Shown: in pieces, positions 55,311 to 63,993 of the stretch
Numbering within the stretch: the first letter of the stretch is position 1
Layout: the number at the start of each line of letters is the position of its first letter
Translations under genes and position numbers: made by a program
Assembly: GCF_003351025.1 (NCBI RefSeq)
Contig: NZ_QPCG01000010.1
Coordinates: 62,001-126,000, forward strand
Source of the DNA: Mucilaginibacter endophyticus
GTDB taxonomy: Bacteria; Bacteroidota; Bacteroidia; Sphingobacteriales; Sphingobacteriaceae
Direction of reading: 5' to 3'
Length of the DNA: 64,000 nucleotides
Notes under the pieces: generated by a model
Told to the model about the DNA's origin: nothing
What the model saw: the letters and a program-made list of their open reading frames with translations, nothing else
Databases searched by the model: none

Positions 55311-55940
55311 ATGTCATTAGTGCAGTCATTTCAATGGCGATATGCTGTTAAAAAATATGATACTTCCAAGAAAGTAACGCCTGAAGTACTTGCAGATATT
55401 TTTGAGTCTGTACGTCTTGCTCCCTCATCGTTTGGCCTCCAGCCTTATAAATTTTTACTGATCCAAGATCAAATTAAGCTGGAGGAAATTGGCCGGGCGG
55501 CAAATGGTCAGGCTCAAATTACCACCGGATCACACGTTTTGGTGGTAGCGGCAGAAACAAATGTGAATGAGAAGACTGTTGCAGACTACATCGACAAGGC
55601 GGTAGTTGCCAGGCAGACATTGCGTAATAATCTTGAGCAGCGGGAACAATTTATAAATGGAATGCTGAGTAAAATGAATGTACAGCAGCGAATTACCTGG
55701 GCTGAAAATCAAGCTTACATCGCAGTAGGTGTTTTCGTGGCAGCTGCTGCAGAAGCTGGCGTTGATGCTTCGCCGATTGGTGGGTTTAATAATGCAGCGG
55801 TAGATGAAATCCTCGGCCTAGGACAAAAAAATCTTACATCAGTTTTGCTTTTTGTGCTTGGCTACCGTTCATCCGAAGATGAGTTTGCAAAGATCCCGAA
55901 GGTTCGCAAATCTACGGTGGAGATTTTTCAGGTAGTTTAA
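55311..55940 (+). CDS. NAD(P)H-dependent nitroreductase-family oxidoreductase
   Basis: This 209-residue FMN enzyme has the NfsB-like layout: WRYAVKKYD at the N-terminus, LAPSSFGLQPYKFLLIQD (FMN-binding), GVFVAAAAEAGVDASPIGGF and the final IPKVRKS. It reduces quinones or nitro compounds with NAD(P)H. It is the first gene behind paired HxlR operators and is followed by an SDR and a deacetylase gene. The HypR-HypO pair of Bacillus (HxlR regulator and nitroreductase) is a good precedent. Confidence 0.9.
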   Translation: MSLVQSFQWRYAVKKYDTSKKVTPEVLADIFESVRLAPSSFGLQPYKFLLIQDQIKLEEIGRAANGQAQITTGSHVLVVAAETNVNEKTVADYIDKAVVARQTLRNNLEQREQFINGMLSKMNVQQRITWAENQAYIAVGVFVAAAAEAGVDASPIGGFNNAAVDEILGLGQKNLTSVLLFVLGYRSSEDEFAKIPKVRKSTVEIFQVV

Positions 55941-55998
55941 GTATTAGCTACTCAGTTTAAACAGAAATTACAAACAAAAAAACACAAATATAGAAATC

Positions 55999-56748
55999 AT
56001 GAACATGACAAACAAAACAATCCTAATAACCGGAGGCGGTTCGGGAATAGGTTACGCAACCGCAAAATTTTTAGTTGAAAAAGGAAATAAAGTAATCATT
56101 TCCGGACGTAATGCAGAAAAATTGGAAAAGGCCGGGAGGGAGCTAGGTGTTGATTACATCGTGTGCGACGTTACCAATGACGCCGCGGTGCGCTCACTTG
56201 TATTAAAACTAGAAGCTGATTACAACGATCTCAGCGTGCTTATTAATAATGCCGGGGTAGGTTTCGCTTATCAACTTGGAGAAGGTGCTAATGCCTTTGA
56301 GAAAGCGAAACAGGAATTTGAGACGAACTATTTTGCTCCTATAAGGCTTACAGAGCTTTTATTGCCGCTGCTAAAAAAGCAACCTGACGCTGTTATCGTG
56401 AACATCACGTCTAACGTGGCGTTCCATCCCCTGGTAGTTTTGCCAACTTATTCCGATGCTAAAACGGCACTGCATTCACATTCCGTGGCTTTGCGTTTAA
56501 CTTTAGCTTCTGATACAAACATTAAAGTTTTCGAAGTCATGCCGTCGCTGATCGATACAGATGCTACCAAAGAAATGGGTGGCGAACAGCATGGCTTACC
56601 ACCATCGGTGGTTGCAGAAGATATATATAACGGAATTACAGAGAACCGTTATGAAATTTTTGTTGGAGAAGCGGGCAAGCAATATACCGACTACTTTGCC
56701 GATCCTCAGGCAGCTATTAAAAAATTTAATCAACCATTCATTAAATAA
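55999..56748 (+). CDS. Short-chain dehydrogenase (DltE-like), intact paralogue
   Basis: This 249-residue enzyme has TGGGSGIGYA (11-20), NNAGVGFAY, and YSDAK in the YxxxK position. It is a full-length paralogue of the gene broken at 8068-8814; long stretches such as FETNYFAP and HSHSVALRLTL are identical. Both genes lie behind the same type of operators. It is second gene of the nitroreductase operon and probably a carbonyl reductase for reactive aldehydes or quinones. Confidence 0.92.
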   Translation: MNMTNKTILITGGGSGIGYATAKFLVEKGNKVIISGRNAEKLEKAGRELGVDYIVCDVTNDAAVRSLVLKLEADYNDLSVLINNAGVGFAYQLGEGANAFEKAKQEFETNYFAPIRLTELLLPLLKKQPDAVIVNITSNVAFHPLVVLPTYSDAKTALHSHSVALRLTLASDTNIKVFEVMPSLIDTDATKEMGGEQHGLPPSVVAEDIYNGITENRYEIFVGEAGKQYTDYFADPQAAIKKFNQPFIK

Positions 56749-56830
56749 GCAATAATGAACCTGCCCTGTGCCGGTATGATTATCGATCGGCGCAGGGCAA
56801 TTATCGAAAGATAAATTTAGAAATATACCT

Positions 56831-57778
56831 ATGAACGACAGAAGAAATTTCATAAAGCAGACCGGCTTACTATCCCTGGCTGGTATCATTGGAGCTAATC
56901 AAATAGCGGTAGCTGAAAAAAATATTCAAGGGATGAAGCCAACACGCTCGAAGTGGGCAGACGGATCAAGACTCGTCGTGTCCGCTACGATGTTGTTTGA
57001 GGCCGGGGGGCAGCCGGATAATGCACCAAGCCCTTTTCCTCCAAACATGAAACCTGGTTACAAAGATTTGCCGGCGGCAACATGGTACGAATACGGCTAT
57101 AAGGAAGGGATTCCCAGGATGCTTGATAACTGGGATAAATTAGGTATAAAGGTGACAACACACATGGTTGGCTCCGCCGTGTTGCGAAACCCCGCCTTAG
57201 CTAAGGAAATTGTAGACCGGGGCCATGAGGCATCAGGCCATGGCATGAACTGGAAAGACGAATACGACATGTCTTACGATGATGAAAAGAAATTTATCAA
57301 AGACGGTTTAGACGCCATCAAAAAAGTGACGGGCCAAACTGCAGTTGGTTATAATGCTAACTTTTTGCGCCGTAGTGAGAACACACTTAATATTTTACAA
57401 GAGCTTGGCTGCATCTACCATATTGACGATTTAAGCAGGGACGAGCCATTCATTATTAAAGTCAACCAAAAGGATTTCGCCGTGGTACCTTACACTGTGC
57501 GCAATAACGACCTAGGGATGATTGAATTGAGAAATTTTTCACCCGATCAGTTCGTCTCACAAATTAAGATGGAATTCGATCAACTTTACGAAGAGTCCGC
57601 AACGAAACGCAGGCAACTTTCCATAACATTTCATGACCGTGTCAGCGGCACCCCGCAAATGACAAAAGCAGCCACGGAATTGATTACATACATGCAAAAG
57701 CATCCGGGGGTAGCTTTTAAACGCAAAGATGAAATAGCTGAAATGACGCTCAAAGACCCTACAAGCGTTCGGGAGTAA
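56831..57778 (+). CDS. Tat-exported polysaccharide deacetylase family protein
   Basis: This 315-residue protein has an RR signal (NDRRNFIKQTGLLSLAGIIGAN) and a NodB-like barrel of the PuuE/allantoinase-like subgroup: SATMLFEAGGQPDN near 50-63, THMVGSAVLRNPALAKEIVDRGHEASGHGMNW motif region, FLRRSENTL and TFHDRVSG. The metal-binding pattern is partly changed from classical D-HxxxH, so activity is not certain. It is the third gene of the operon, 82 bp after the SDR gene, followed by a strong terminator. Confidence 0.82.
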   Translation: MNDRRNFIKQTGLLSLAGIIGANQIAVAEKNIQGMKPTRSKWADGSRLVVSATMLFEAGGQPDNAPSPFPPNMKPGYKDLPAATWYEYGYKEGIPRMLDNWDKLGIKVTTHMVGSAVLRNPALAKEIVDRGHEASGHGMNWKDEYDMSYDDEKKFIKDGLDAIKKVTGQTAVGYNANFLRRSENTLNILQELGCIYHIDDLSRDEPFIIKVNQKDFAVVPYTVRNNDLGMIELRNFSPDQFVSQIKMEFDQLYEESATKRRQLSITFHDRVSGTPQMTKAATELITYMQKHPGVAFKRKDEIAEMTLKDPTSVRE

Positions 57779-57800
57779 GTTTTGTTGGATTGTTTGTTAG

Positions 57801-57829
57801 GCTGCATGCATATGCATGCAGCTTTTTTT
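57801..57829 (+). terminator. Rho-independent terminator of the nitroreductase operon
   Basis: A perfect 22-bp palindrome (GCTGCATGCAT and its exact complement) is followed at once by seven T residues, 23 nt after the deacetylase stop. Confidence 0.9.
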
Positions 57830-57999
57830 ATCATGTCAAGAAGTGAATCTTGCATTTCCTTCACCAATGTTTCATTGATGTTTTTCGTCCATAATTTTCT
57901 TACGCTTGCATCAACCCCATATTATTGTTTAATAGGATCTGCCCGTCTAACCGTTAGTAAATTAAAAATGCTTAGGCATTAACAACTTCAAAAATAATT

Positions 58000-58935
58000 C
58001 TAAAAGAATCCGTTTCCTTTCGCCCAATTTTTGAAAAGTCTCAGCCACTTATGTGCGGGAGAGTTTACTCTGCCCGTCCCCCAACCATGGCCACCTATGG
58101 GAAATAAATGTAGTTCGGACTTAACATGATATTTTTGCAAGGTTGCAAACATCATTTTACTATTTTCCGCTGGAGAGATTGGATCGTCCAGAGACTGTGC
58201 CAAGAAAGTCGGCGGCGTGTTTTCATCCACATGTAATTCCGGCGAATAAATTTTTTCCAGGCTCTCATCCATGTATTGACCTAAAAGTTCCTTTTCTGAG
58301 CGTGTTTTATTATATGGCGGGAGCATGGTAATGACCGGGTAGAGGAGTACCGCGAAATCCGGGCGCGCGTCCAAACGGTCTATATCATCGATGGTTTTAT
58401 AAAACAGTTTGTTAGGTGCGGTTTCAATCATAGCCGCTAAGTGCCCCCCTGCGGAAAAACCCATAATTCCTACTTTATGTTCGCTATAGCCAAATCGCAG
58501 CGCTGAACCGCGAATGATACGCATGGCTCGCTGCCCGTCCTCAAAAGGGACATCGGACGTTGCCCAGTGTTCAGCAGGAAGACGATAGATTAGTTCAAAT
58601 GCCACAACGCCCTGTGATTGCAGCCAATTTGCCGCAGGTCCGCTCTCCTTCCCTTCATTCAGGTAAGCGTACCCACCACCGCTTATAACCAAAATCGCTG
58701 TCCCGTTCGGGTGAGCGGGGAGGTGTACGATTAACCTTGGTTCTGAAATATTTTTAATAGACCCTTTATCATTTACTACCTCTTCTCCTCCTGGACCCGG
58801 GCCATCTGGAAGTCTTCGATTCCATAATGGAATAATTTCTTCCCTGTTTATGCTTTGAGCTTTTACTTTTTGTATGCTGACCAAGCCAATACAGAACAAC
58901 ATGGTTTTTGAAAATAACTTCAACTTTGTTTTCAT
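58000..58935 (-). CDS. Secreted acetyl-esterase-like alpha/beta-hydrolase
   Basis: This 311-residue enzyme has a signal peptide (about 1-26, ending KVKAQ), the oxyanion strand VISGGGYAYL in place of HGGG, GFSAGG nucleophile elbow, Asp in SLDDPISPAENS and His in GGHGWG. This matches the BD-FAE/acetylxylan esterase group that removes acetyl groups from plant polysaccharides. It is monocistronic and convergent with the nitroreductase operon. Substrate is inferred from family only. Confidence 0.87.
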   Translation of the reverse strand: MKTKLKLFSKTMLFCIGLVSIQKVKAQSINREEIIPLWNRRLPDGPGPGGEEVVNDKGSIKNISEPRLIVHLPAHPNGTAILVISGGGYAYLNEGKESGPAANWLQSQGVVAFELIYRLPAEHWATSDVPFEDGQRAMRIIRGSALRFGYSEHKVGIMGFSAGGHLAAMIETAPNKLFYKTIDDIDRLDARPDFAVLLYPVITMLPPYNKTRSEKELLGQYMDESLEKIYSPELHVDENTPPTFLAQSLDDPISPAENSKMMFATLQKYHVKSELHLFPIGGHGWGTGRVNSPAHKWLRLFKNWAKGNGFF

Positions 58936-59357
58936 AGATATTGCATAGTAAAACAGACTGGCAATAATACAAGTGGTTAAATTAAAATACGATGAAGATT
59001 AGTTACATGTCCTGCGGGGCAAAGTGCCAGCAAGATAAATTCGTTCGTTTTTCCACAAAATTGCCGGCACCGTGTAACGCCTTTCATAAAATCAAGCGTT
59101 CGAGCGCAAATACCTGGAACAGATGATTTCTTCCGATGTTCGCAACATACGTTTTCGCCGGATCCACGATATTTAAGCATAGGAAGCAATGAGAGTTTGT
59201 ATTTATAGATTTTACATGTTGCTGATCAGTTCATTTAATTAGTTATGATTGATAAGAAAGACAAATTTTACCAACTATCCAAAATCATCAATAATAGAAG
59301 CTAATCGCAGGCATGCGGTAAAATCTCCTGAAAATGGCTCAATTATGCTTAGTGACG
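58936..59357. other. Intergenic stretch between two minus-strand genes
   Basis: About 420 bp. A minus-strand frame of 70 codons (58977-59189) has no recognisable features. I see no clear operator or terminator. Confidence 0.35.
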
Positions 59358-59879
59358 CTATTTTCTTCTGAAAGGAATGTTATAGCCAACCCGCAGACCA
59401 AAGTTTTGTGAACCTTTAAAGCTTGTATAATCTTCATAACGTAAACTGATATCTAAACCATTTTTAAAAGTATAACCTGCTGATGGCGTCCAGACAAATG
59501 AACTTCCGTAATCCGAATTACGGGTGCCTAAAGCTAAACCTGCCTTTGTGGCGATATAGAAGCCATTGCCTATATCTGCTTTTAAGCCAACTTGGAAGGG
59601 AACGGTGTTGTAAGGCGTACCATATGGATAGGCATACTTATTCCGGTTCACAAAATCGTGCTCAAATAAATGATCGAACCCAATTCCAGCAGTAGCTGAA
59701 AAAATACCGTTTATCTTGGTTTCAAGTCCAAAATCGAAACCCAAAGCTTCATTAAATGTCTGCCTCTTCGCGATGCCTCCACTTATTCCAAAATTCCATT
59801 TGAAACTCCCCTGTTGGGCGTTAGCACTTGAAACTGCCTTTGTAATGATAAATGCGATAATAAAAAATAGTTTTTTCAT
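59358..59879 (-). CDS. Outer-membrane beta-barrel protein
   Basis: I chose ATG 59879 because it opens a signal peptide (MKKLFFIIAFIITKAVSSANAQ); the frame extends to ATG 60008 but that extension is not signal-like. The 173-residue product has alternating hydrophobic strands (FNFGISGGIAKRQ-type, IFSATAGIGFDHLF, DIGNGFYIATKAGLALG) and a final barrel strand LRVGYNIPFRRK, typical of small 8-strand porin-like proteins. The tripartite GTTAAC element at 60061-60097 points at it, placing it in the inferred two-component regulon. Confidence 0.82.
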   Translation of the reverse strand: MKKLFFIIAFIITKAVSSANAQQGSFKWNFGISGGIAKRQTFNEALGFDFGLETKINGIFSATAGIGFDHLFEHDFVNRNKYAYPYGTPYNTVPFQVGLKADIGNGFYIATKAGLALGTRNSDYGSSFVWTPSAGYTFKNGLDISLRYEDYTSFKGSQNFGLRVGYNIPFRRK

Positions 59880-60030
59880 GAAATTTTTTGTTTGGGATAT
59901 ATAATAATTTTCAAGTAAAGGGATACGATGATATAGTTTAATTATGACTGAAGTGCTATGGCATATTGAGTTAGTTTTCTCTATAACCGGCCTTCGTATT
60001 TTCACCAATTTCGTTCCATTAAACTCTTGG

Positions 60031-60097
60031 CAAAGATTTCATGCTTTTTTATAAATAAATGTTAACGGAAGCTTAAATAGTGTTAAATAAAGTTAAG
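60031..60097 (-). promoter_or_regulatory. Tripartite GTTAAC element plus -7 box (copy 4)
   Basis: Read on the minus strand, 60097-60061 is CTTAACTTT, A, TTTAACACT, 12 nt, GTTAAC. After 22 nt follows AATCTTTG (60038-60031), a one-mismatch TAnnTTTG. The first repeat is the most degenerate of the four copies. The target is the outer-membrane protein gene (59358-59879). Confidence 0.65.
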
Positions 60098-60320
60098 ATG
60101 GCAGCCTCTAATTAACTTACAATCCGTGTTCTCCCAAACCACCCTGCATCAAAGTAACACCGTTGATCAGTTACCAGGAAGCTTTATTTTGTTCTCTAAT
60201 ATTTGGATATCTCCGTTTTACAACAACATATGATGAGCTTACATATCACATTATTTGTGCTTGGATTAAGCTGTCTTGTTAATTTTAGAAATTGTAAATT
60301 TAATTAGGTGTCAATTATCA

Positions 60321-60627
60321 TCAAGCAAATTCGACGTCTGCTTTTAGCGCCACCATAAGTGCCTGGTCACTATCCTGAAAAATAATGACCAAATATCCAT
60401 CGCTAGTCCGTAAGCTATCGGAAGTTTTCTTAGAACCAATTTCTACAAACAGCGTTAAATTTTTCAAAGACAGGTAATGGCATGATTAAATCAATGGATG
60501 GCCTCTATTCTGATGAAGGCAGCAAGAACACAGGACCGTTTCCACAAATATAACAGTGAATAGTGTTGTCATTTACATCGAAATAATTTTCGCATCGCTC
60601 TGTTAATGCAGATGAAGCTTTGATCAT
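60321..60627 (-). pseudogene. alpha/beta-hydrolase N-terminal remnant
   Basis: From ATG 60627 the minus strand reads IKASSALTERCENYF, then HCYICGNGPVFLLPSS, a stop (TAG), and RPSIDLIMPLPVFEKF in the same frame. This matches the first 60 residues of the hydrolase at 2127-3035 (HCYIRGNGPVALIPS, GPSVDYMMPL). A different frame continues as LTLFVEIGSKKTSDSL to TGA at 60323-60321, of unknown origin. It is a broken duplicate. Confidence 0.7.
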
Positions 60628-60774
60628 ATGTCCATATAAAAATTCTACTTCAAGTATGAACTAATTTTACGCTTTCGTTAAAGGTGCTCATACCACTGAA
60701 TTTGGAGAGTTTGTTCGGTGCTAGCAAAGACCGGTTATTACATGCTTTCTAAAATCAGTGAGATAGATTTAAAC

Positions 60775-62046
60775 TTACTTACAATGCAGGCAATCACTAT
60801 CATCACCATTAGATAAGTCATAGGCCGTCTGTTCTTGAAGAATATCTTTCAACCCTTCTAAAATAGGTTTTAGCTCCGTATCCCCTAAGGATGTAAGTGT
60901 CAATCGGATTGATCCGTTGATCGTAGCTACTCCTAACGAATAACTATTTTCAGATCCTGGCAACAAAAAGGGTCCCCAGATAGATTTCAAAGTAAATTGA
61001 CCATAATGGCTGCTGAATGGCAACGATCCGAGATTACTCAACAGAAAATCATGCGCCAATTTCGTGTTGACGAAATTGGCAATATCTGACCAATTATGAA
61101 TAGTCGATATAAATTCTAATAATGCCTGGTTAAATACTGATAGGAAGTCTAAAGAATTTGCGCCAGCTAACGCGTATTTAGCATCGCGGGCGGTATCCCA
61201 AAATGATTTGCTCACATTTATGTCGAATGGCACTGTACGGCCTGTAATAAATACGGATGTGGTCTCTTCTGCGCCGACAGTTTCACGCACTGAAACCGGT
61301 GAATATATAGATATAGGATTTGATTTCCACGATTTGTTTGCCCAAACTAGTGCTGCACTTAATGTACCGTGTACAGAAGTATGTTCCTCCTTAGATCGTT
61401 TAATTACCTGACTGGAAAGTTCCTCCGATAGCGCCAACAATTGGATTTGTGGTTTTGGCCAAGCTTTAGGTGGTTGTTCTTTAAAACCGTTGATAATTTC
61501 CTTATCAACCGCAATCTCATTAGCTGCATTGCGAGATTTTTCAGTATAGGAGTCCATTGAAGGAGGCATGTCATAAGCAGGTGCGATTTTGCCATCTATA
61601 GCGTTAAGCAGATCGCGAAGCACGAAGGATAGCGAGCGACCATCACTGATGGCATGGTGAGCAGTTAGCGCAATTACTGATTGATTATCAGATTCATAGA
61701 CCGCCGCTCTCATTAAAGGAGCACAGGTGCTGTCAAATCTTTGAACGGTATCTTGCTCTAATTCCGAAACCCAGGCATCTGGAGTAGCTGTCTTTACAAT
61801 TTTTAATGGAATAATACGTCCGTATTCAAATTTAAATTCAGGTGCGTTGCTGGAATTGATCTGTATGCCTACAGATAGTAAAGGGTGCTGTTGTTGTACG
61901 GCATGTAACGCCCGTAGCCATTGATTGGTGGTGAATGTCGCTGTAATTTCAGCAGCCATCGTAAAATGCACCGGTCGTTGTTGATCCAGAAGCCACAGCA
62001 ATCTTTCACGAGTTCCTAAAGGACGTCCTTCTTGTTTTTTCATCAT
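60775..62046 (-). CDS. Condensation-domain-like acyltransferase (PapA type)
   Basis: This 423-residue cytoplasmic protein has the two-lobed condensation/PapA fold. The active-site motif HHxxxDG is clear as HHAISDG (His130, His131, Asp135), with RSLSFVLRDLL after it, and the latch-side SNLGSLPF in the second lobe. Standalone members acylate alcohols or amines using acyl-CoA or carrier-bound donors. No NRPS or PKS gene is near. The start at 62046 gives the usual length. Confidence 0.82.
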   Translation of the reverse strand: MMKKQEGRPLGTRERLLWLLDQQRPVHFTMAAEITATFTTNQWLRALHAVQQQHPLLSVGIQINSSNAPEFKFEYGRIIPLKIVKTATPDAWVSELEQDTVQRFDSTCAPLMRAAVYESDNQSVIALTAHHAISDGRSLSFVLRDLLNAIDGKIAPAYDMPPSMDSYTEKSRNAANEIAVDKEIINGFKEQPPKAWPKPQIQLLALSEELSSQVIKRSKEEHTSVHGTLSAALVWANKSWKSNPISIYSPVSVRETVGAEETTSVFITGRTVPFDINVSKSFWDTARDAKYALAGANSLDFLSVFNQALLEFISTIHNWSDIANFVNTKLAHDFLLSNLGSLPFSSHYGQFTLKSIWGPFLLPGSENSYSLGVATINGSIRLTLTSLGDTELKPILEGLKDILQEQTAYDLSNGDDSDCLHCK

Positions 62047-62454
62047 ACTTTTATTTATTTACGCCAGATTACGCGTAATGCGTAATAAGTAAATCCCCTT
62101 GAGCTTAAATGAAAGCTTTTAGCGAACCTAAAAAAAGCGTTCGTGATAATGTATCCCCGAATTCGGTGATGTTTAATGATAGTTGAAATAGGAGAACCAC
62201 TGCCCTTTTAATTTAGACATTTAGCCTTTCAATTATTTAAATGCGAAAAGTGAAAAGTGAAAATCGAGATCTTGATCACACATAATATTATAGTCCTACC
62301 CTAATTTTGGATGAAATGATTATAAGGACATAGGATACCTGGCGCTTTAATATGAAGATTTCTTATATAATTTTTAAAACATCGAATTGCGAGATGAGCA
62401 ATATGTAGTCATTAAATCCGACGTTATAAATTCGAACTGGGAGGGCTTGTAAAT

Positions 62455-62700
62455 CTATATGGATGAAATTCTGCTTTTCTGCGATCTGAATATATGCGCT
62501 CTTAGATTTTGAGATATATGCATCAGGCAGATGCTGGAGCGCGGAATGGCATGGTCAAGCTTTTCAGAATGTCCAGCCTTATCGCCATTTTCTGCTTTGT
62601 CTGTAATATTTGAAAAGCTCATCCCAGCCTTGATGCCAAATTTTGTCTGGGCGTTAGCGGTGCTAAAGGCAGATACAAGAACGATCAGCAAAATCGGCAT
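62455..62700 (-). pseudogene. Truncated outer-membrane beta-barrel protein
   Basis: ATG 62700 begins a signal peptide (MPILLIVLVSAFSTANAQ), then TKFGIKAGMSFSNITDKAENGDK, the classical opening of PorT/OmpW-like Bacteroidota barrels. After about residue 45 the frame becomes non-barrel sequence and stops at 62455. The rest of the barrel is absent, so this is a 5' remnant. Confidence 0.6.
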
Positions 62701-62740
62701 TCGGATTATATATTACATATTTTCTTAGTTTTTTTATTTT

Positions 62741-63269
62741 TTATGCCTTTTGTAGTGTTGTTTGATTGTAGGTATTTTCTAATATCATACTGATCGCATT
62801 TTTAATTCTGGTCATTCCCTCCGGTGCATTCAGTTCTATTTCGCAAAACATTGTGTCTTTTGATTTTGCATGGAGCACCAGGTGGTAGTGGATACCGGCA
62901 ACTAATAGCGCTGATACCGCCCTCAGATCAATGTCCTTTCGTTTGAGTTCTTTGTCAGAAAGTGCAAAAAAGATCTTCCTGAGCTGCTCTCTTTCCTCAC
63001 AGACCTCTCTCATGATTTCGGTGCTTTCACTGATCTGCCACAGAATTATTTTTTGCATTTCTTCATTACTGAAAAAATAATCCATCTGGTTTGCAGCAGG
63101 CAGTCCAGTATATTCCTTGTGTTTTCACCGGCGTTCTCAGCATTGGCGATGTTGGTTGCACTTAACCCAGTGTACCCCTTGGATTTATAATTACCCCGAC
63201 AGCATTAATAAGCTTTTGGACAGAGCGCTCCTTGTCATTAGATACGCCCTGATAGGTTTTTCTGGCCAG
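62741..63269 (-). pseudogene. TetR-family regulator broken by frameshift and lost start
   Basis: The C-terminal part (62741-63085, 114 residues, MDYFFSNEEMQKIILWQISE) is an intact TetR ligand-binding half. Upstream on the same strand, LARKTYQGVSNDKERSVQKL then INAVGVIINPRG is the N-terminal HTH half, starting at CTG 63269 where ATG would be expected and shifting frame near 63160 (the second HTH half, LSATNIANA, lies in another frame). Single-base changes could restore it. It lies divergent from the SnoaL-like gene whose promoter holds a TetR-like palindrome. Confidence 0.7.
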
Positions 63270-63501
63270 GTTTTAAAGATGTACGATTAAAATATATAAA
63301 TACTCCCAATAGTGGGAATTTACTGATTAAATATTCAAAACCAGTTCTTTTGACTTCTCCAATCTTCACTCTTTTCATAAAAAAGGCTGAATTTAACAGT
63401 TAAGGGTGGTCACTTTGAAATTGGCCAACCGCGGTCAATCAGGTGTGGTTTATCCAGCCTGCGAAACCTGGAATCACATGAGGAGAATAAATATATGAAC
63501 T

Positions 63502-63538
63502 AATTATACCATTTACCAGTTTGGTATATGGTATAATT
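63502..63538. promoter_or_regulatory. Nested palindromic operator before the SnoaL-like gene
   Basis: AATTATACCAT (63502-63512) and ATGGTATAATT (63528-63538) are exact 11-bp inverted repeats. Inside them TACCA (63514-63518) and TGGTA (63522-63526) form a second pair. The four TACCA/TGGTA boxes are typical of a site binding two regulator dimers. It is 33 bp before the ATG at 63571. The broken TetR gene next door is the likely former regulator. Confidence 0.65.
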
Positions 63539-63570
63539 AACGTATCATTGAAAACTTAAATGATGTAACA

Positions 63571-63993
63571 ATGTCAAATCAACATCCCAACATTCAATTG
63601 ATCCATTCTTTTTTTGAGGCATACGCAGCTAATAACCTGACGGCCATTCACAACATCCTGTCTGATGATATTGAATGGATAATTCCCGGCAGGCACCCGT
63701 TAAGTGGCGTTAAGAAAGGGGCCGAAGAAGTACTTCATTATTTTAAACAATTGAACTTATCATCCTTTGAAGCAAGCCCTATTGTTATGGGGTTTAATGA
63801 CGAGTTTGTAATTGATTGCCACCTTAACTGGAGCAACCGCGCAGAAGGTGAAAATGTACGGGGTATGTCGTGCTTATTGTGGAAGTTTAAAGATGGGAAG
63901 ATCAGCAAGGTCTATAACTTCCCTGAAGACCAGCATTTGATAGATGCATTTTTTAACAAAGTTTATGGTATTAGTGAAGGGTCGGAGATATAA
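63571..63993 (+). CDS. SnoaL-like NTF2-fold protein
   Basis: This 140-residue cytoplasmic protein has the NTF2/SnoaL cone fold: helix IQLIHSFFEAYAANNLTAI, ILSDDIEWIIPG, LSGVKKGAEEVLHYFKQL, and the closing strands SCLLWKFKDGKISKVYNF. Family members are small hydrolases, isomerases or binding proteins. A catalytic pair cannot be fixed. It is controlled by the palindrome just upstream. The window ends a few bases after its stop codon. Confidence 0.87.
   Translation: MSNQHPNIQLIHSFFEAYAANNLTAIHNILSDDIEWIIPGRHPLSGVKKGAEEVLHYFKQLNLSSFEASPIVMGFNDEFVIDCHLNWSNRAEGENVRGMSCLLWKFKDGKISKVYNFPEDQHLIDAFFNKVYGISEGSEI

Noticed and set aside
58977..59189. Minus-strand 70-codon frame between the esterase and barrel genes
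   Set aside because: Mixed composition, no domain, no ribosome-binding context.
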